DNA from: an uncultured Planctomycetaceae bacterium
GTDB lineage: Bacteria; Planctomycetota; Planctomycetia; Planctomycetales; Planctomycetaceae
DNA: 34,897 nucleotides
Direction: 5' to 3'
NCBI GenBank assembly: GCA_903871805.1
Contig: CAIQIE010000259.1
Coordinates: forward strand, 1 to 34,897
Position numbers and translations under genes: made by a program. The notes beneath the pieces are model-generated. The model had not been told where the DNA came from, made no database searches, and saw only the letters and a program-made list of their open reading frames with translations. Shown piece after piece: positions 17,374 to 26,276 of the stretch; positions within the stretch are counted from its first letter, which is position 1; each line of letters opens with the position of its first letter.

Positions 17374-17403
17374 GAGGTCTGGTATCAGTGGATACCAGAC
17401 CTC
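17374..17403 (-). terminator. Strong hairpin between the two DUF3467 genes
   Basis: Perfect 13-bp inverted repeat GAGGTCTGGTATC / GATACCAGACCTC with a 4-base loop, 33 bases beyond the stop of the minus-strand gene at 17436, followed on that strand by TTTG. It is either a terminator or a strong partial terminator within the pair; it could also be an operator palindrome because it lies upstream of the next gene. Confidence 0.65.
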
Positions 17404-17435
17404 GATTGATTTCCCGTGCACAGTGCATTTGAGCA

Positions 17436-17768
17436 CTACGCGTTTGGAGGCAGGCGGACTCGCTTGCGCACGTCTGTTTCCAGAACGCCGAAGGCCTGTT
17501 CGTGACGCTGCAGAGCCATCGACAGAGCACTCCACAGACGCTTTGCTGTGAAGTGATTCAGAATGATGCGCTGAGTGACCTTCACTTCAACCTTGCCGGT
17601 AGCATAAGGCGTTGGGTTCAGGCCAAGGTCCAGAATCAGTTCTTCCGGAGTGCTGGAAACGCGGCAGAAGTTGGCATATCCGGCGTTTGCATTGGCGTCG
17701 GATACAATGACTTCCTGAATCTGCTGGTTTTCGTTGCCGCGTGGTTCGTCCTGAGTAGCTTCGCTCAC
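17436..17768 (-). CDS. Single-domain DUF3467 protein
   Basis: 110 residues from GTG 17768. GGAG lies nine bases before this GTG, whereas an upstream TTG at 17783 overlaps the ribosome-binding sequence, so the GTG is preferred. After an acidic/Gln-rich N-terminus of about 25 residues, residues 26-96 match DUF3467: [20 protein letters not shown], then [20 protein letters not shown] and [17 protein letters not shown] basic C-terminus (RKRVRLP) follows. No signal peptide, so cytoplasmic. It is the first gene of the pair and converges in domain type with the double-domain protein downstream, making three related domains in about 1.1 kb. Function unknown. The closeness of the paralogues suggests an old duplication and possible hetero-oligomer. 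Confidence 0.8.
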   Translation of the reverse strand: MSEATQDEPRGNENQQIQEVIVSDANANAGYANFCRVSSTPEELILDLGLNPTPYATGKVEVKVTQRIILNHFTAKRLWSALSMALQRHEQAFGVLETDVRKRVRLPPNA

Positions 17769-18284
17769 GTAATGAATCTCCAATTTGTGTTAAAAAACAA
17801 CCGTAAAAGCCCCTGACCTGCCCGCGAGGAAAATGAAGATGCCCTGAGGCAGCATTCGTGCCGAAGACTCGACACCACCCAGCGGGGGCGCAGGAACTTC
17901 CCATCTGCGATTACGCACTGAACAAAAAACGTCATAACAGCCGATTTTCTGCGCTAAAAATCACCGGTTTCCATTGATTGTCGGGAATTTCCTCCTCGGT
18001 TATCAGTTACACACACGCATCAGATTGCTTGTCGGGCGGGGATAATTCCAGTTTGAACGTCTTTGCCGACCCACGTTGACACTGATTGGTAATTGGCCAA
18101 TAATTCACGCAGAGAAATCTTGCACTGCGGCATTTTGTGTTTTCGGGCTGAAATGCGCGGTTGTTTGGCGGGTTCGGGTGGTTTGGTCGAAGTCCGTCCC
18201 GCTCTATTTGTGGCTTTCATGTTCGGGACAGTCCGGCGAGGCTGTCTGAAAGATCATATTCACAGTTAGGACGAAAGTACCCTC
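17769..18284. other. 516-bp divergent gap between the DUF3467 pair and thioredoxin
   Basis: Promoters for both directions should lie here. A perfect 10-bp palindrome ATTGGCCAAT is at 18092-18101, with a nearby partial copy (ATTGGTAATTGG), and could be an operator. A 66-codon minus-strand frame (18020-18220) has no ribosome-binding site or recognisable family and is not called. Confidence 0.45.
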
Positions 18285-18617
18285 ATGGCAGGTAACCTGA
18301 TCGAGTTTACAGACGCAAACTTTCAGACTGAGGTACTTGACGCCAAAGGTCCTGTGCTGGTGGACTTCTGGGCACCATGGTGTGGGCCCTGCCTGAAGTT
18401 AACGCCGACGATTGAGGCTTTGGCGAGTGAGTATGCCGGCAAGGTGAAGGTCGGGAAGTTGAACACCGATGACAACCACAAGACGGCCGCAGGCTTTGGC
18501 ATCAGCAGCATTCCTACGGTGATTCTGTTTCATGATGGCAAGCAGGTGGAAAAAATTGTCGGCACGAATGCAAAAGAGAGATACGCGAAGGCGTTTGAAG
18601 CGTTGATTGGAAAGTAG
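18285..18617 (+). CDS. trxA: Thioredoxin
   Basis: 110 residues from ATG 18285, with AGGAC upstream. The active site is intact: VDFWAPWCGPC with Cys33 and Cys36, followed by the second-helix KLTPTIEALA. The cis-proline loop reads GISSIPTVILF near residue 76, and GKQVEKIVG precedes the final helix. The length is that of classic cytoplasmic thioredoxin, and no signal peptide is present. It reduces disulfides in target proteins using electrons from thioredoxin reductase. The gene is not flanked by a reductase here; a 597-aa coiled-coil gene follows 252 bp downstream after a GC-rich hairpin. Confidence is high that it is a functional thioredoxin; the organism may have others. Confidence 0.97.
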   Translation: MAGNLIEFTDANFQTEVLDAKGPVLVDFWAPWCGPCLKLTPTIEALASEYAGKVKVGKLNTDDNHKTAAGFGISSIPTVILFHDGKQVEKIVGTNAKERYAKAFEALIGK

Positions 18618-18618
18618 G

Positions 18619-18646
18619 CCGCGAAGCCGGCATCGGCTCGCCGCGG
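18619..18646 (+). terminator. GC-rich hairpin after trxA
   Basis: Nested inverted repeats CCGCG / CGCGG and AGCCG-GCAT-CGGCT begin within two bases of the thioredoxin stop. There is no T run, so termination is possible but not certain. Confidence 0.35.
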
Positions 18647-18869
18647 TCTCTGGCAAAATGCGACGCGCTGAAGCAGCCCGGTTTGCTGGTAAACAGATAG
18701 CCCTGATCGGATGCATTGGCAAACTGATGCTCGGCTGGTTCTGTGTCCTGGTAAGTGAAGTACGCTGATTGGGTTTGTGGTCAGGATTTTCGGTATGTTG
18801 GTTCAGTTTGGGGCCCGTCGAATATTCACTGCTGCCTGAGACACTGCGTTTGGGAAAGGAGTCCCGAAC

Positions 18870-20663
18870 ATGGCGGAGAGCACATCAGAGGATCTGACAG
18901 CGTCAGGTGCTTCCGTAGTGGTTGCGTCCGTTCCTGATGCATCCGCGGTCAGTGGCAGCGTGCCTGAGGCATCACCACGTGAGTTGTTTTCGGAGCAGAT
19001 GATCGGCGAGTCCCGTCGGTCGCTGGGCGTGGACGTGACAGAGACGGACGCCTTGAGGATTCTGCTGCAGGCTTCTGCCGCAGCAGAGTCTTTGCAGTTG
19101 CGATTTTCTGAATTGAATCAGCGGCGGGCTGAGTTAAGTTCGGACCAGAAGCAACTGGAACTGGAGCGTTGGACCTTTGAACAGCGGGCTCAGGAATTTG
19201 CGACCGAGGTGGCGCGTTCCCGTGCGGAATATCGCGAGCTTCTGGCGGATCTGGAGCGGCGCACGTCCCGGGTGCAACATCAGGAAGAGCAGCTGACGAG
19301 GCAGTCGGCGGAATTGCGTACTGCGCAGCGGCTGCTGGCGGAAGAGCGAGTTGTTTTGAAGCAGTCGGTTCGGGCCGAGCTGGACGACGATCGGATGAAG
19401 ATCGGGCAGGAGCGTGCCGGGCTGGATGCGGAGCGTGCCCGGCATCACGAGCAGGTCGAGCGGGACCGGCAGGAGCACAATGATCGACTGACAAGGGTTC
19501 AGGAAGAATTGCGGGAAGAGCGACAGCGGCTTGCTGAACGGGCGCGTGAAGTCGTCGCCAGTGAGACATCCCAACTGGCCCTGCGACGGGATGAACTTGA
19601 TCGCGCTTACGAGCAGCAAACGCAGGAACTTCAGGCCCAGGTCGACGACCTGCAGCGCCAGCGTGAGCAGTTTGGTGAGCAGATGGAGCTGGAGCAGCAG
19701 CGTCTGCGTGAAGAAATCGAAAAGAAGCGCCAGGCGATTTTGAGTGAGCAGAACAACCTGCAGCGGCGTTATCGTTTTCAGTTTGAACATCTGACGAGGG
19801 CGAAGGAAGATCTTGAAGAAGAACTTCGCGCGTTTCGCCGAGAGCAGCAGATGTTTCGCAGTGAGCGTCTCAGGTTCATGGAGCAGCACCGGCTGCGTTT
19901 TCGCCAGATGGAGCATGTTCGTGTGCTGCTGAGTTCCAGTGAGGAGTCTCTGGGACGCGAGATGCGGATTTTCGAGCGGACTCGGAATGCAGCGCTGGCT
20001 GAGCTGCTGCAGAAGCAGCGGCGCAGTGAGGAAGAACGCGACGCTGTACTGAGGGATATCGAAAGTCGACAGCGCCGATTGAGGCAGCAGGAGACGGCAC
20101 TGGCGGAGCTGACATCTCGTCTGGAGGAACGTTCACAGCGACTGACGAGAATGAGGGCTGAGCTGGATCAAACGCAAAGCGAGATTCTTGAGCAGCGTCT
20201 GGTGATTGAGGAAACGCGGACCGCACTGGTGCGCGACGCGGTTTCACCGGAAGCGGCCAGAACGCGACTTGAGCAGGCACGGCATGATGTGCAGTCATAC
20301 TTTGAACGACTAAGACTGCAGGTGTTTGCAGAGCGGGACAAGGTAGATGCCGCGATTGCCGAGCTGGCGGAACGTCAGGCCGAGTTTCGGCAGGATCGAG
20401 CGGAGCTTGAGCAGTACTTTGCCAGTCGTGAAGAGGAGCTGGGGACTCGGAGTGACGGAGGCGTGCTGGAAGAGCAGTTGCGGGCCAATGCTGAGTTGAA
20501 GGAACAACTCACGGGGCTTCAGCAGCGCTGGCAGACAGAACGTCTGGAAGCGGAACGCACGATCCGTCAGTTGCTTGATCAGCTGACGCAGCGTGAAGTC
20601 AGCCAGTTGGCCTCTGCTCCGCTGACTCAGGGGGCCGCATCCGGTTCACGAGATGCTGCCTGA
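18870..20663 (+). CDS. Long coiled-coil protein of unknown function
   Basis: 597 residues from ATG 18870, with a strong AGGAG eight bases upstream. After about 70 Ser/Val/Glu-rich residues, almost the whole chain (about 75-585) is heptad-like and rich in Glu, Gln, Arg and Leu, for example LRREELDR-type and ELQAQVDDLQRQREQ stretches. There is no signal peptide or transmembrane segment, and no cysteine motif or ATPase motif. This shape suggests a cytoplasmic filament, spacer or scaffold; it is too long for a simple dimerisation domain. Weak resemblance to many coiled coils makes homology claims unreliable. It ends 74 bp from the convergent DUF1501 gene. The 252-bp gap after trxA argues for separate transcription. 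Confidence 0.8.
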   Translation: MAESTSEDLTASGASVVVASVPDASAVSGSVPEASPRELFSEQMIGESRRSLGVDVTETDALRILLQASAAAESLQLRFSELNQRRAELSSDQKQLELERWTFEQRAQEFATEVARSRAEYRELLADLERRTSRVQHQEEQLTRQSAELRTAQRLLAEERVVLKQSVRAELDDDRMKIGQERAGLDAERARHHEQVERDRQEHNDRLTRVQEELREERQRLAERAREVVASETSQLALRRDELDRAYEQQTQELQAQVDDLQRQREQFGEQMELEQQRLREEIEKKRQAILSEQNNLQRRYRFQFEHLTRAKEDLEEELRAFRREQQMFRSERLRFMEQHRLRFRQMEHVRVLLSSSEESLGREMRIFERTRNAALAELLQKQRRSEEERDAVLRDIESRQRRLRQQETALAELTSRLEERSQRLTRMRAELDQTQSEILEQRLVIEETRTALVRDAVSPEAARTRLEQARHDVQSYFERLRLQVFAERDKVDAAIAELAERQAEFRQDRAELEQYFASREEELGTRSDGGVLEEQLRANAELKEQLTGLQQRWQTERLEAERTIRQLLDQLTQREVSQLASAPLTQGAASGSRDAA

Positions 20664-20737
20664 CGGCTGATGGGTGAGGTCTTGAGGGCCGTTTTTCGGG
20701 TGGGGAATATCAGCGTCAGCCGGAGGGCGGGTATGCT

Positions 20738-22237
20738 TCAGCCGGGCGCTCCGAGAAGCTCGGGTCGAAATCGCCCGTTTCCGCTGATTCGAAGTGGGCG
20801 TCCCTGGGGATCGGGGATTGTTGTTTCTTCATCATAGCCCAGGAGCGTGTACGCGGTGGCCTGCATATCTTTGGGGCTGATTGGAGTGCTTGTGACTTCG
20901 CCGCCTATGGCATCTGTTGCCCCGACGACATGACCTCGGGCTATACCACCTCCGGCGAAGGCTGAGGAGTAGGCACGCGACCAGTGATGTCGGGCACCAC
21001 CAATTGGTCCTGAGTCAATCTGGGGAGTTCTTCCGTGTTCACTGGTGCAGATGACAAGGGTTTCGTCGAGCAGTCCGCGGTCATCGAGATCAGAGATCAA
21101 AGCGGAATAGGACTGATCGAAGACAGGAAGCAGGTAATTTCGAAGGCGTGGGAAATGGTTGGAGTGTGTGTCCCAGACCGACGCTCCGTGCGGTCCGAAG
21201 GGATCCCAGAAGACTGAGACAAAGCGGGCTCCTGCTTCGACGAGGCGTCGAGCAGCAAGGCAGGACTGACCAAACAGATTCATGCCGTAGCGATCCCTTG
21301 TTCGTGCGGCTTCCTTTTGCACATCAAGGGCCTGTCGGATGGAGTGTGAACCAATCAGTGAGAAAGCCTTCTGTTGGTGGCTGGACCAGTGTCCGCTTTG
21401 GGCGGTCTGATCGAGTAGTGGTCTGGCCGCGTCAAACTGACGCAGCAGGTGAATTCGGGCGTCAAACCGGGATGTGGACAGATCATCGGGCAACTGACAG
21501 CCTTCTGACAGTTGAAATTCGGCGGAGGGCTGAATTCCGAAGTGTGGATCCAGAACCTGTTCAGTCTGGCTATCGGCATTGAGTTTGGGGGCGACTTTTG
21601 TTCCCTGACCGCGAAAGTCGGTCCAGAACGGATCAAAGCCATTTCCCAGGAATGCGCCGTAGGGGCCAGCCTGCTGAGTGCTGGTGCCGTGGGAACAGAA
21701 CCGCCATGGCAGTGCGATATTGACAGGCAGTCCGGGTGCGGAGCGGGTGGCCTGTTGCCTGTCCAGATAATCGACGACAGAGCCGATGAAGGGCCACTGT
21801 TGAGGATCGCGGGGACTGGTTTCCAGGGGTATGCTGTAATTTGGCATTCCTGTCATCACGTAGGCACAGCAGTGAATTGGATAGTCATGCGTCATCGAGC
21901 GTACGACGGTGATTCGATCCGCGATTTGAGCGGTGAGTGGTAGTCCTTCACCGATGCGAAGCCCTGGAACCACGGTGTCGATAGCACCCATTTCTCCCTG
22001 AATTTCGCGGGGGGCGAGCGGTTTGGGGTCGAAGGTTTCATGCTGAGGCGGGGAGCCGAACAGAAACAGAAAGATGCAGGCCCTGGCAGGTGGTGACCCG
22101 GGCGTTCTGCGTTGTTTTTCTGAAGATGCCTGAATGGGACTGTGCAGCCCGAGGGCGCTGATGCCGCCTATTTGCAGGAGTTCCCGGCGAGTGATCCCGG
22201 AGCACAGGCGTTTGCGGCTACCCTGCAGGTTCAGCAT
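20738..22237 (-). CDS. DUF1501 domain protein, Tat-type exported
   Basis: 499 residues from ATG 22237 with AGGA nine bases upstream; the longer frame to 22360 lacks a signal. A twin-arginine signal is visible near residues 16-33 (TRRELLQIGGISALGLHS). The DUF1501 pattern follows: ACIFLFLFGSPPQHETFDPK, then ITVVRSMTHDYPIHCCAYVM, then AARRLVEAGARFVSVFWD, GASVWDTHSNHF, LVICTSEHGRTPQID, GGARHHWSRAYSSAFAGGGI and DMQATAYTLLGYD. The conserved Asp/His-rich segments (EHGR, DTHSNH) resemble the alkaline-phosphatase/sulfatase fold, though catalysis is unproven. DUF1501 genes in planctomycetes usually accompany DUF1549/DUF1553 PSCyt genes; none is adjacent here, so the protein stands alone. Exported to the periplasm or membrane. 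Family assignment is strong; function is unknown. Confidence 0.92.
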   Translation of the reverse strand: MLNLQGSRKRLCSGITRRELLQIGGISALGLHSPIQASSEKQRRTPGSPPARACIFLFLFGSPPQHETFDPKPLAPREIQGEMGAIDTVVPGLRIGEGLPLTAQIADRITVVRSMTHDYPIHCCAYVMTGMPNYSIPLETSPRDPQQWPFIGSVVDYLDRQQATRSAPGLPVNIALPWRFCSHGTSTQQAGPYGAFLGNGFDPFWTDFRGQGTKVAPKLNADSQTEQVLDPHFGIQPSAEFQLSEGCQLPDDLSTSRFDARIHLLRQFDAARPLLDQTAQSGHWSSHQQKAFSLIGSHSIRQALDVQKEAARTRDRYGMNLFGQSCLAARRLVEAGARFVSVFWDPFGPHGASVWDTHSNHFPRLRNYLLPVFDQSYSALISDLDDRGLLDETLVICTSEHGRTPQIDSGPIGGARHHWSRAYSSAFAGGGIARGHVVGATDAIGGEVTSTPISPKDMQATAYTLLGYDEETTIPDPQGRPLRISGNGRFRPELLGAPG

Positions 22238-22395
22238 GCGACGGATGTCCTTTTGCAGGATGCCGATGATTGTATGAGGCGTAAAGATTTGCGGCTGAAA
22301 CTGAAGACCGCCACGGACCACAAATCCGACAGTTTCTGTCAGGACTGGCAGCGTGGGCAATCCGGGAGTTTGCTCACGGCAATAGTATGCCCGGA

Positions 22396-24549
22396 TCAGG
22401 GCATGGATACAATCGAGCAGCTGCGACCTCCGGCTGCCGGAACGTAGGTATGTGTTGCATAGTCCATCACCATTCGGTCCGCGTTGAATCGCCAGCCGAG
22501 TGTTCGGATAGCACGTTTGATGCGATCGATCCAGTCCAGGGGAAGGTCATCCCGGTCACGATTATAAAAGAGCGGAATCACCTGGTCCGTCAGGACTCTG
22601 TAAAGCTCTTCGCCATCCCGGACGTCCTGCAGGTCCTGATTTGCATGAATCCTTCCGTTGCCGATGGTGAAGCCATTTTTTCCGTCGTAGGCTTCTGCCC
22701 ACCAGCCATCCGGGATTGAACAATTCAGTCCTCCGTTGAGCACCACTTTCTGACCGCTGGTACCGGAGGCTTCCAGCGGACGTCGGGGGTTATTCAGCCA
22801 CACATCGACGCCCTGAACAAGGTACCGTCCCATGTCGATGGAATAGTTTTCCAGAATCAGGACGCGACCGCGAAAAGGTTCTTTGCGAGTGATTCGAAAG
22901 ATCTCCTGAAGAATCTGTTTTCCACGATCATCGGCCGGATGGGCTTTTCCGGCGAAGATGAACTGCAGTGGATGATTCGTATCGGCAATCAGCTTCGCGA
23001 GAAAGTCCAGATCTCTGAGGATCAGATCGGCGCGTTTGTAGGGGGCGAAGCGACGCGCAAAGCCGATTGTCAGCGCCTGAGGATCAAAGAGTCTCTCCAT
23101 GTCGTGAATGACAGAATCCGCTTCTCCGCGTCGAATGGCCTGCTGTGTTGCTTCATGCCGTGCGTAATTGATCAGACGCATTTTCAGGGTCGAATGAACT
23201 TCCCAGAGTTCTCCCGGATTTACTCGTTCAAAACTCGTCCAGACCTCAGGCTCCCCGGTTTTCTGATGCCAGTTTTCGGGAAGCACTCGGTCATAGAGAA
23301 CACGCATATGAGGAGCCAGCCATGTCCCGACATGGACGCCGTTGGTGACGTGTCCGATCGGGACTTCTTCGACACTTCGCCATGGCCACAGTCCGGCCCA
23401 CATTTCACGGCTGACTGCACCGTGCAGGCTGGAGACACCATTTGCAAATCGGCAGAGTTTCAAGGCCAGTACTGTCATGCAGAATGGCTCACCTGTGTGC
23501 TGAGGATCCACGCGGCCCAGTGCCATCAGGCTGGTGATATTTAACCCTGTTGCATCTGCGGTTGGCCCAAGGCATTCGTTGATCATGTCCTGATCAAAGC
23601 GGTCGTGGCCCGCGGGGACCGGGGTATGCGTTGTGAAGACGCAGCGTGAGGACGTTTCGCGCATGGCCTGTTCAAAGTTCAGACCATCGTCGTTCATTCG
23701 CTGCCGGATAACTTCCAGCGGGGCGAAGGCAGAGTGGCCCTCGTTCATATGAATCACGTTGGGAAGAATGCCAAGCGCCTTTAGTGCCCGAATTCCGCCG
23801 ATTCCAAGGAGTAACTCCTGACGAATGCGGGTTCGATGGTCACCGCCGTACAGCCGATCTGTCAGGCGACGGTCCGCTTCAGTGTTTTCCGGCGTGTTTG
23901 TATCGAGCAGATAGAGTGGTATGCGACCGACAGACAGGAGGAGCACCCGGGCAAAGATTTTCCCCGAGCGGGTTTCCACAGAAATGACGACTGGTCCGTT
24001 CACGCCGGTGACTTCGCGGAGCGGAAGAAGTGCCGGGTCAAGTGTGGGGTAGGATTCCTGTTGCCAGCCATCCGCGTTGATCGCCTGAGTAAAAAAACCT
24101 TCGCGGTAGAACAGACCAACTCCCACAATCGGAAGTCCCAGGTCCGAAGCGCTTTTCAGATGATCTCCGGCAAGGATCCCAAGGCCTCCGGAATAGATCG
24201 GCAGAGATTCATGCAGACCGAATTCTGCAGAGAAATAGGCGACAGGGCCTTCGCCGGGAACAGAGGCGTGCGTTGAACCCCATGTCTGCGAGTATTCGAG
24301 ATAGTCACTGAACCGCCGATAAGCCCAGTGGATCCGTGTGTGCAGGACGGCTTCCCGGGCACGCTCTTCCAGCACATTGGGTGGATAGAGATGGAGCAGT
24401 TGAACCGGGTTGTGGTTGAGTTCTTCCCATTTCTCCGGATCGATCAGGCGAAAGACCTCGGTGGCGTCCGGATCCCAACTCCACCAGAGATTTTCTGCAA
24501 GTCTGGAAAGCTTTTCGTGAATAGAAAGCCGGTTGCCTTTACCGTTCAT
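22396..24549 (-). CDS. glgP: Alpha-glucan (glycogen) phosphorylase, GT35 family
   Basis: 717 residues from ATG 24549, with AGGA five bases upstream; an in-frame TTG at 24588 adds 13 residues. This is the alpha-glucan family phosphorylase type, shorter than the E. coli GlgP form of about 815 residues. Visible landmarks: [17 protein letters not shown] at the N-terminus, [20 protein letters not shown] near residue 105, [12 protein letters not shown] near 310, [25 protein letters not shown] near 500, [20 protein letters not shown] near 610 (the pyridoxal-phosphate lysine in GTSGQK) and [19 protein letters not shown]. It releases glucose-1-phosphate from glycogen-like alpha-1,4-glucan in the cytoplasm. 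Other glycogen genes are not in the window. It lies 158 bp upstream of the DUF1501 gene; co-transcription is uncertain. Confidence 0.95.
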   Translation of the reverse strand: MNGKGNRLSIHEKLSRLAENLWWSWDPDATEVFRLIDPEKWEELNHNPVQLLHLYPPNVLEERAREAVLHTRIHWAYRRFSDYLEYSQTWGSTHASVPGEGPVAYFSAEFGLHESLPIYSGGLGILAGDHLKSASDLGLPIVGVGLFYREGFFTQAINADGWQQESYPTLDPALLPLREVTGVNGPVVISVETRSGKIFARVLLLSVGRIPLYLLDTNTPENTEADRRLTDRLYGGDHRTRIRQELLLGIGGIRALKALGILPNVIHMNEGHSAFAPLEVIRQRMNDDGLNFEQAMRETSSRCVFTTHTPVPAGHDRFDQDMINECLGPTADATGLNITSLMALGRVDPQHTGEPFCMTVLALKLCRFANGVSSLHGAVSREMWAGLWPWRSVEEVPIGHVTNGVHVGTWLAPHMRVLYDRVLPENWHQKTGEPEVWTSFERVNPGELWEVHSTLKMRLINYARHEATQQAIRRGEADSVIHDMERLFDPQALTIGFARRFAPYKRADLILRDLDFLAKLIADTNHPLQFIFAGKAHPADDRGKQILQEIFRITRKEPFRGRVLILENYSIDMGRYLVQGVDVWLNNPRRPLEASGTSGQKVVLNGGLNCSIPDGWWAEAYDGKNGFTIGNGRIHANQDLQDVRDGEELYRVLTDQVIPLFYNRDRDDLPLDWIDRIKRAIRTLGWRFNADRMVMDYATHTYVPAAGGRSCSIVSMP

Positions 24550-24706
24550 GGAACTTCCTGAGTGAGGCAGCGTTTGGAGTTGGGTCAAAGGCCTTTCAGG
24601 GTTTCAGCAGTGACGCCCACGATACTGCTGCAACCGCAGGCGATTATCGCTGTGCTAACGGGCTTCCAGAAGGGGCGTCATTGAAAAAGGAATACGTTCA
24701 CCCAAC

Positions 24707-24736
24707 AAAAAAACCTGCCCCATGGGACAGGTTTTT
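24707..24736 (-). terminator. Intrinsic terminator with flanking A and T runs
   Basis: On the minus strand CCTGTCC pairs with GGGCAGG (one wobble) around CATG, with A5 before and T7 after. It can act in both directions but most likely ends the minus-strand transcript of the 33-aa gene, about 200 bases downstream of its stop and beyond the MITE candidate. Confidence 0.8.
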
Positions 24737-24788
24737 CAGCATTTTACACAGGGGAACCGGCAGCGTGTGGCCGTCTGCCGCCTGACAC

Positions 24789-24940
24789 TACTGCTTTGTC
24801 AAAGGCTGAAATTGGAGTTCACCGACTTGAAATTGGGCTTCACCGTCATTCCCGCGCAGGCGGGACTCCAGATCGCGGCACTGGTTTCCCGCCTGCGCGG
24901 GAATGACGTAACCCAAAAACTAAGATTTGACAAAGCACTA
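24789..24940. mobile_element. MITE candidate with TA flanks (Tc1/mariner or IS630 type)
   Basis: A 148-bp segment (24791-24938) has terminal inverted repeats CTGCTTTGTCAAA and TTTGACAAAGCAC (12 of 13 match) and is bordered by TA on both sides, the target duplication typical of IS630/Tc1-mariner elements. Inside is a perfect 21-bp inverted repeat beginning GTCATTCCCGCGCAGGCGGG, at 24846-24866 and 24887-24907. It encodes no transposase, so any movement would rely on one elsewhere. A 5-bp CACTA repeat at both sides is an alternative reading of the duplication. Confidence 0.6.
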
Positions 24941-25039
24941 CGACAGTTTGACATGCTTTCTTTTGAGGCGACGAGCCTTGGAACTGGCCGGACGCTGGCC
25001 ATGGTTGGCCTTCTTGAGCTTTCGATTAGTTTTTGCCAT
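24938..25039 (-). CDS. 33-residue very basic protein
   Basis: ATG 25039 has AGGA nine bases upstream, and the frame ends at TAG 24938-24940. The sequence starts MAKTNRKLKKANHGQRPASS and ends KARRLKRKHVKLS. It contains 13 Lys or Arg and 2 His, with a single Asp/Glu-free composition, no Cys and no hydrophobic core. That composition suggests RNA or ribosome binding, as in tiny ribosomal proteins such as bTHX, but I cannot place it in a named family; remembered resemblance to similar planctomycete peptides is only suggestive. The stop codon sits at the junction with the MITE candidate, and an intrinsic terminator lies beyond that element. The good ribosome-binding site and terminator argue that it is a real gene despite its size. 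Confidence 0.65.
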   Translation of the reverse strand: MAKTNRKLKKANHGQRPASSKARRLKRKHVKLS

Positions 25040-25332
25040 GACTTCAAATCCTGAGCTTGCAAATTTTGTAGATGGAAACAGCAGGTGAAAAACTGACCGA
25101 ACAGCGTTCTCCCCGGTTTTTTTGAAACGCAGAATCGTAACGAACTAATCGACTCTGGAAAACCCCCGACTGCGGTTCCTGATGCAGATTTCGCATCTTT
25201 CAGGGTTTTTAATGATTTTTCTGCATTTTCTGGAACAGAATGACCAGGAATCAGGGTGTAATCCGCGCCGGCACGCCTCTGAATCGGGAATTCTTTGATG
25301 CGGATTCAGTGTTCCACTCTCGCCAGGTCAAG

Positions 25333-26276
25333 TTACGGGACTTTTATTTCCATGTCCTGCGGAAACCTTGCATAAAATGCGGATTTGGTCAGTTCCGTCA
25401 CAATCACTTACAGAATTGCCAGTTCAGCGACGGCCAGCCACAGCAAAAAAGGGAACGGACAAAACCAAATCGACTGCCAAAGGGAATCTGAGGCAGCAGC
25501 AGAGTAACTGCCACGATTGCTCTGCTGCTGAGCAGCAGCAGAGCTCCGGGGCGACATTATCGCCGGCAATCGTGGTTCCCGGGATGTCTGACAGAAAGTT
25601 ATTCAGCAGGATCTGTGAGGCCAGCAGCGGCAGAAAAGGCAGAAAGAACGAAGCCGCTGCCATGCTCAGCAGATTGCTGAAGTTTGCGCTGCTGATGGTG
25701 AGGATGTATTTCTGAGTATTTGCGAACGTCTTGCGGCCTTCATCGATTCCGTCCCTGAGAATGCTCAGGTCGGGCTGTAAAAGAACAATTTCTGCGGCAT
25801 CTCTGGCGACGTCGGCCGCATTTTCCACGGAAATACTGACATCCGCAGGATGCAGGGCAGGGGAGTCGTTGATGCCGTCTCCCATAGACCCCACCACGTA
25901 CCCCGTGCGTTTCAGGGCCTGAATAATGCGTTCTTTCTGCCCCGAGTCCACTACGGGAAAAACCGCGTTTTTTTGCCAGATGCCAGAATGCCTCATCACT
26001 GAAGCTGTTCAAATCCCGTCCTGTCAACAGACTTTCCGAGGGCCTTCGCCAGATACGCCGCCACCAGCGATTCAGAAGAATCCAGATCCACCCGAACGAT
26101 GTCTGCGACGAGAGTTCATTGCGGCCAAATCGGGTCAGCCGATGATTCGCTTCAGATTATGACAGTCCTTCAGGCGAGGATTGAAGCAGCGCTGCCAATT
26201 CGGTTACCGGAATGGCGCACAGATCTGCAGGAAGAGGCGTGCAGTATTTTTCTATGAATTGCCATAGGTTTTCATG
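25333..26276 (-). pseudogene. Decayed MgtA-type Mg2+-translocating P-type ATPase
   Basis: Remnants of a roughly 900-residue transporter survive in about 940 bp. Reading the minus strand: an N-terminal part (PVTELAALLQSSPEGLS, then TAA at 26157-26159, then SEANHRLTRFGRNELSSQ); a deletion of the first membrane helices and the DKTGT loop; a P-domain piece (DSSESLVAAYLAKALGKS); a frame change into LLTGRDLNSFSDEAFWHLAK; a shift at the A7 tract 25968-25974; then a 191-codon open piece with QKERIIQALKRTGYVVGSMG, GDGINDSPAL, and helices up to QILLNNFLSDIPGTTIAGDN; a second deletion; and a C-terminal remnant (RAIVAVTLLLPQIPFGSRFG, later ELTKSAFYAR) with a further stop and shifts, ending at TAA 25333. 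No functional pump could be made. It is divergent to an intact NhaR-like gene. Confidence 0.88.

Noticed and set aside
18020..18220. 66-codon minus-strand small frame
   Set aside because: There is no ribosome-binding site, little codon bias and no recognisable family; it probably overlaps promoter sequence.
25424..25999. 191-codon open frame as an intact small ATPase-like protein
   Set aside because: Its ends are created by frameshifts; flanking pieces of the same MgtA-type family in other frames show it is part of one decayed gene.
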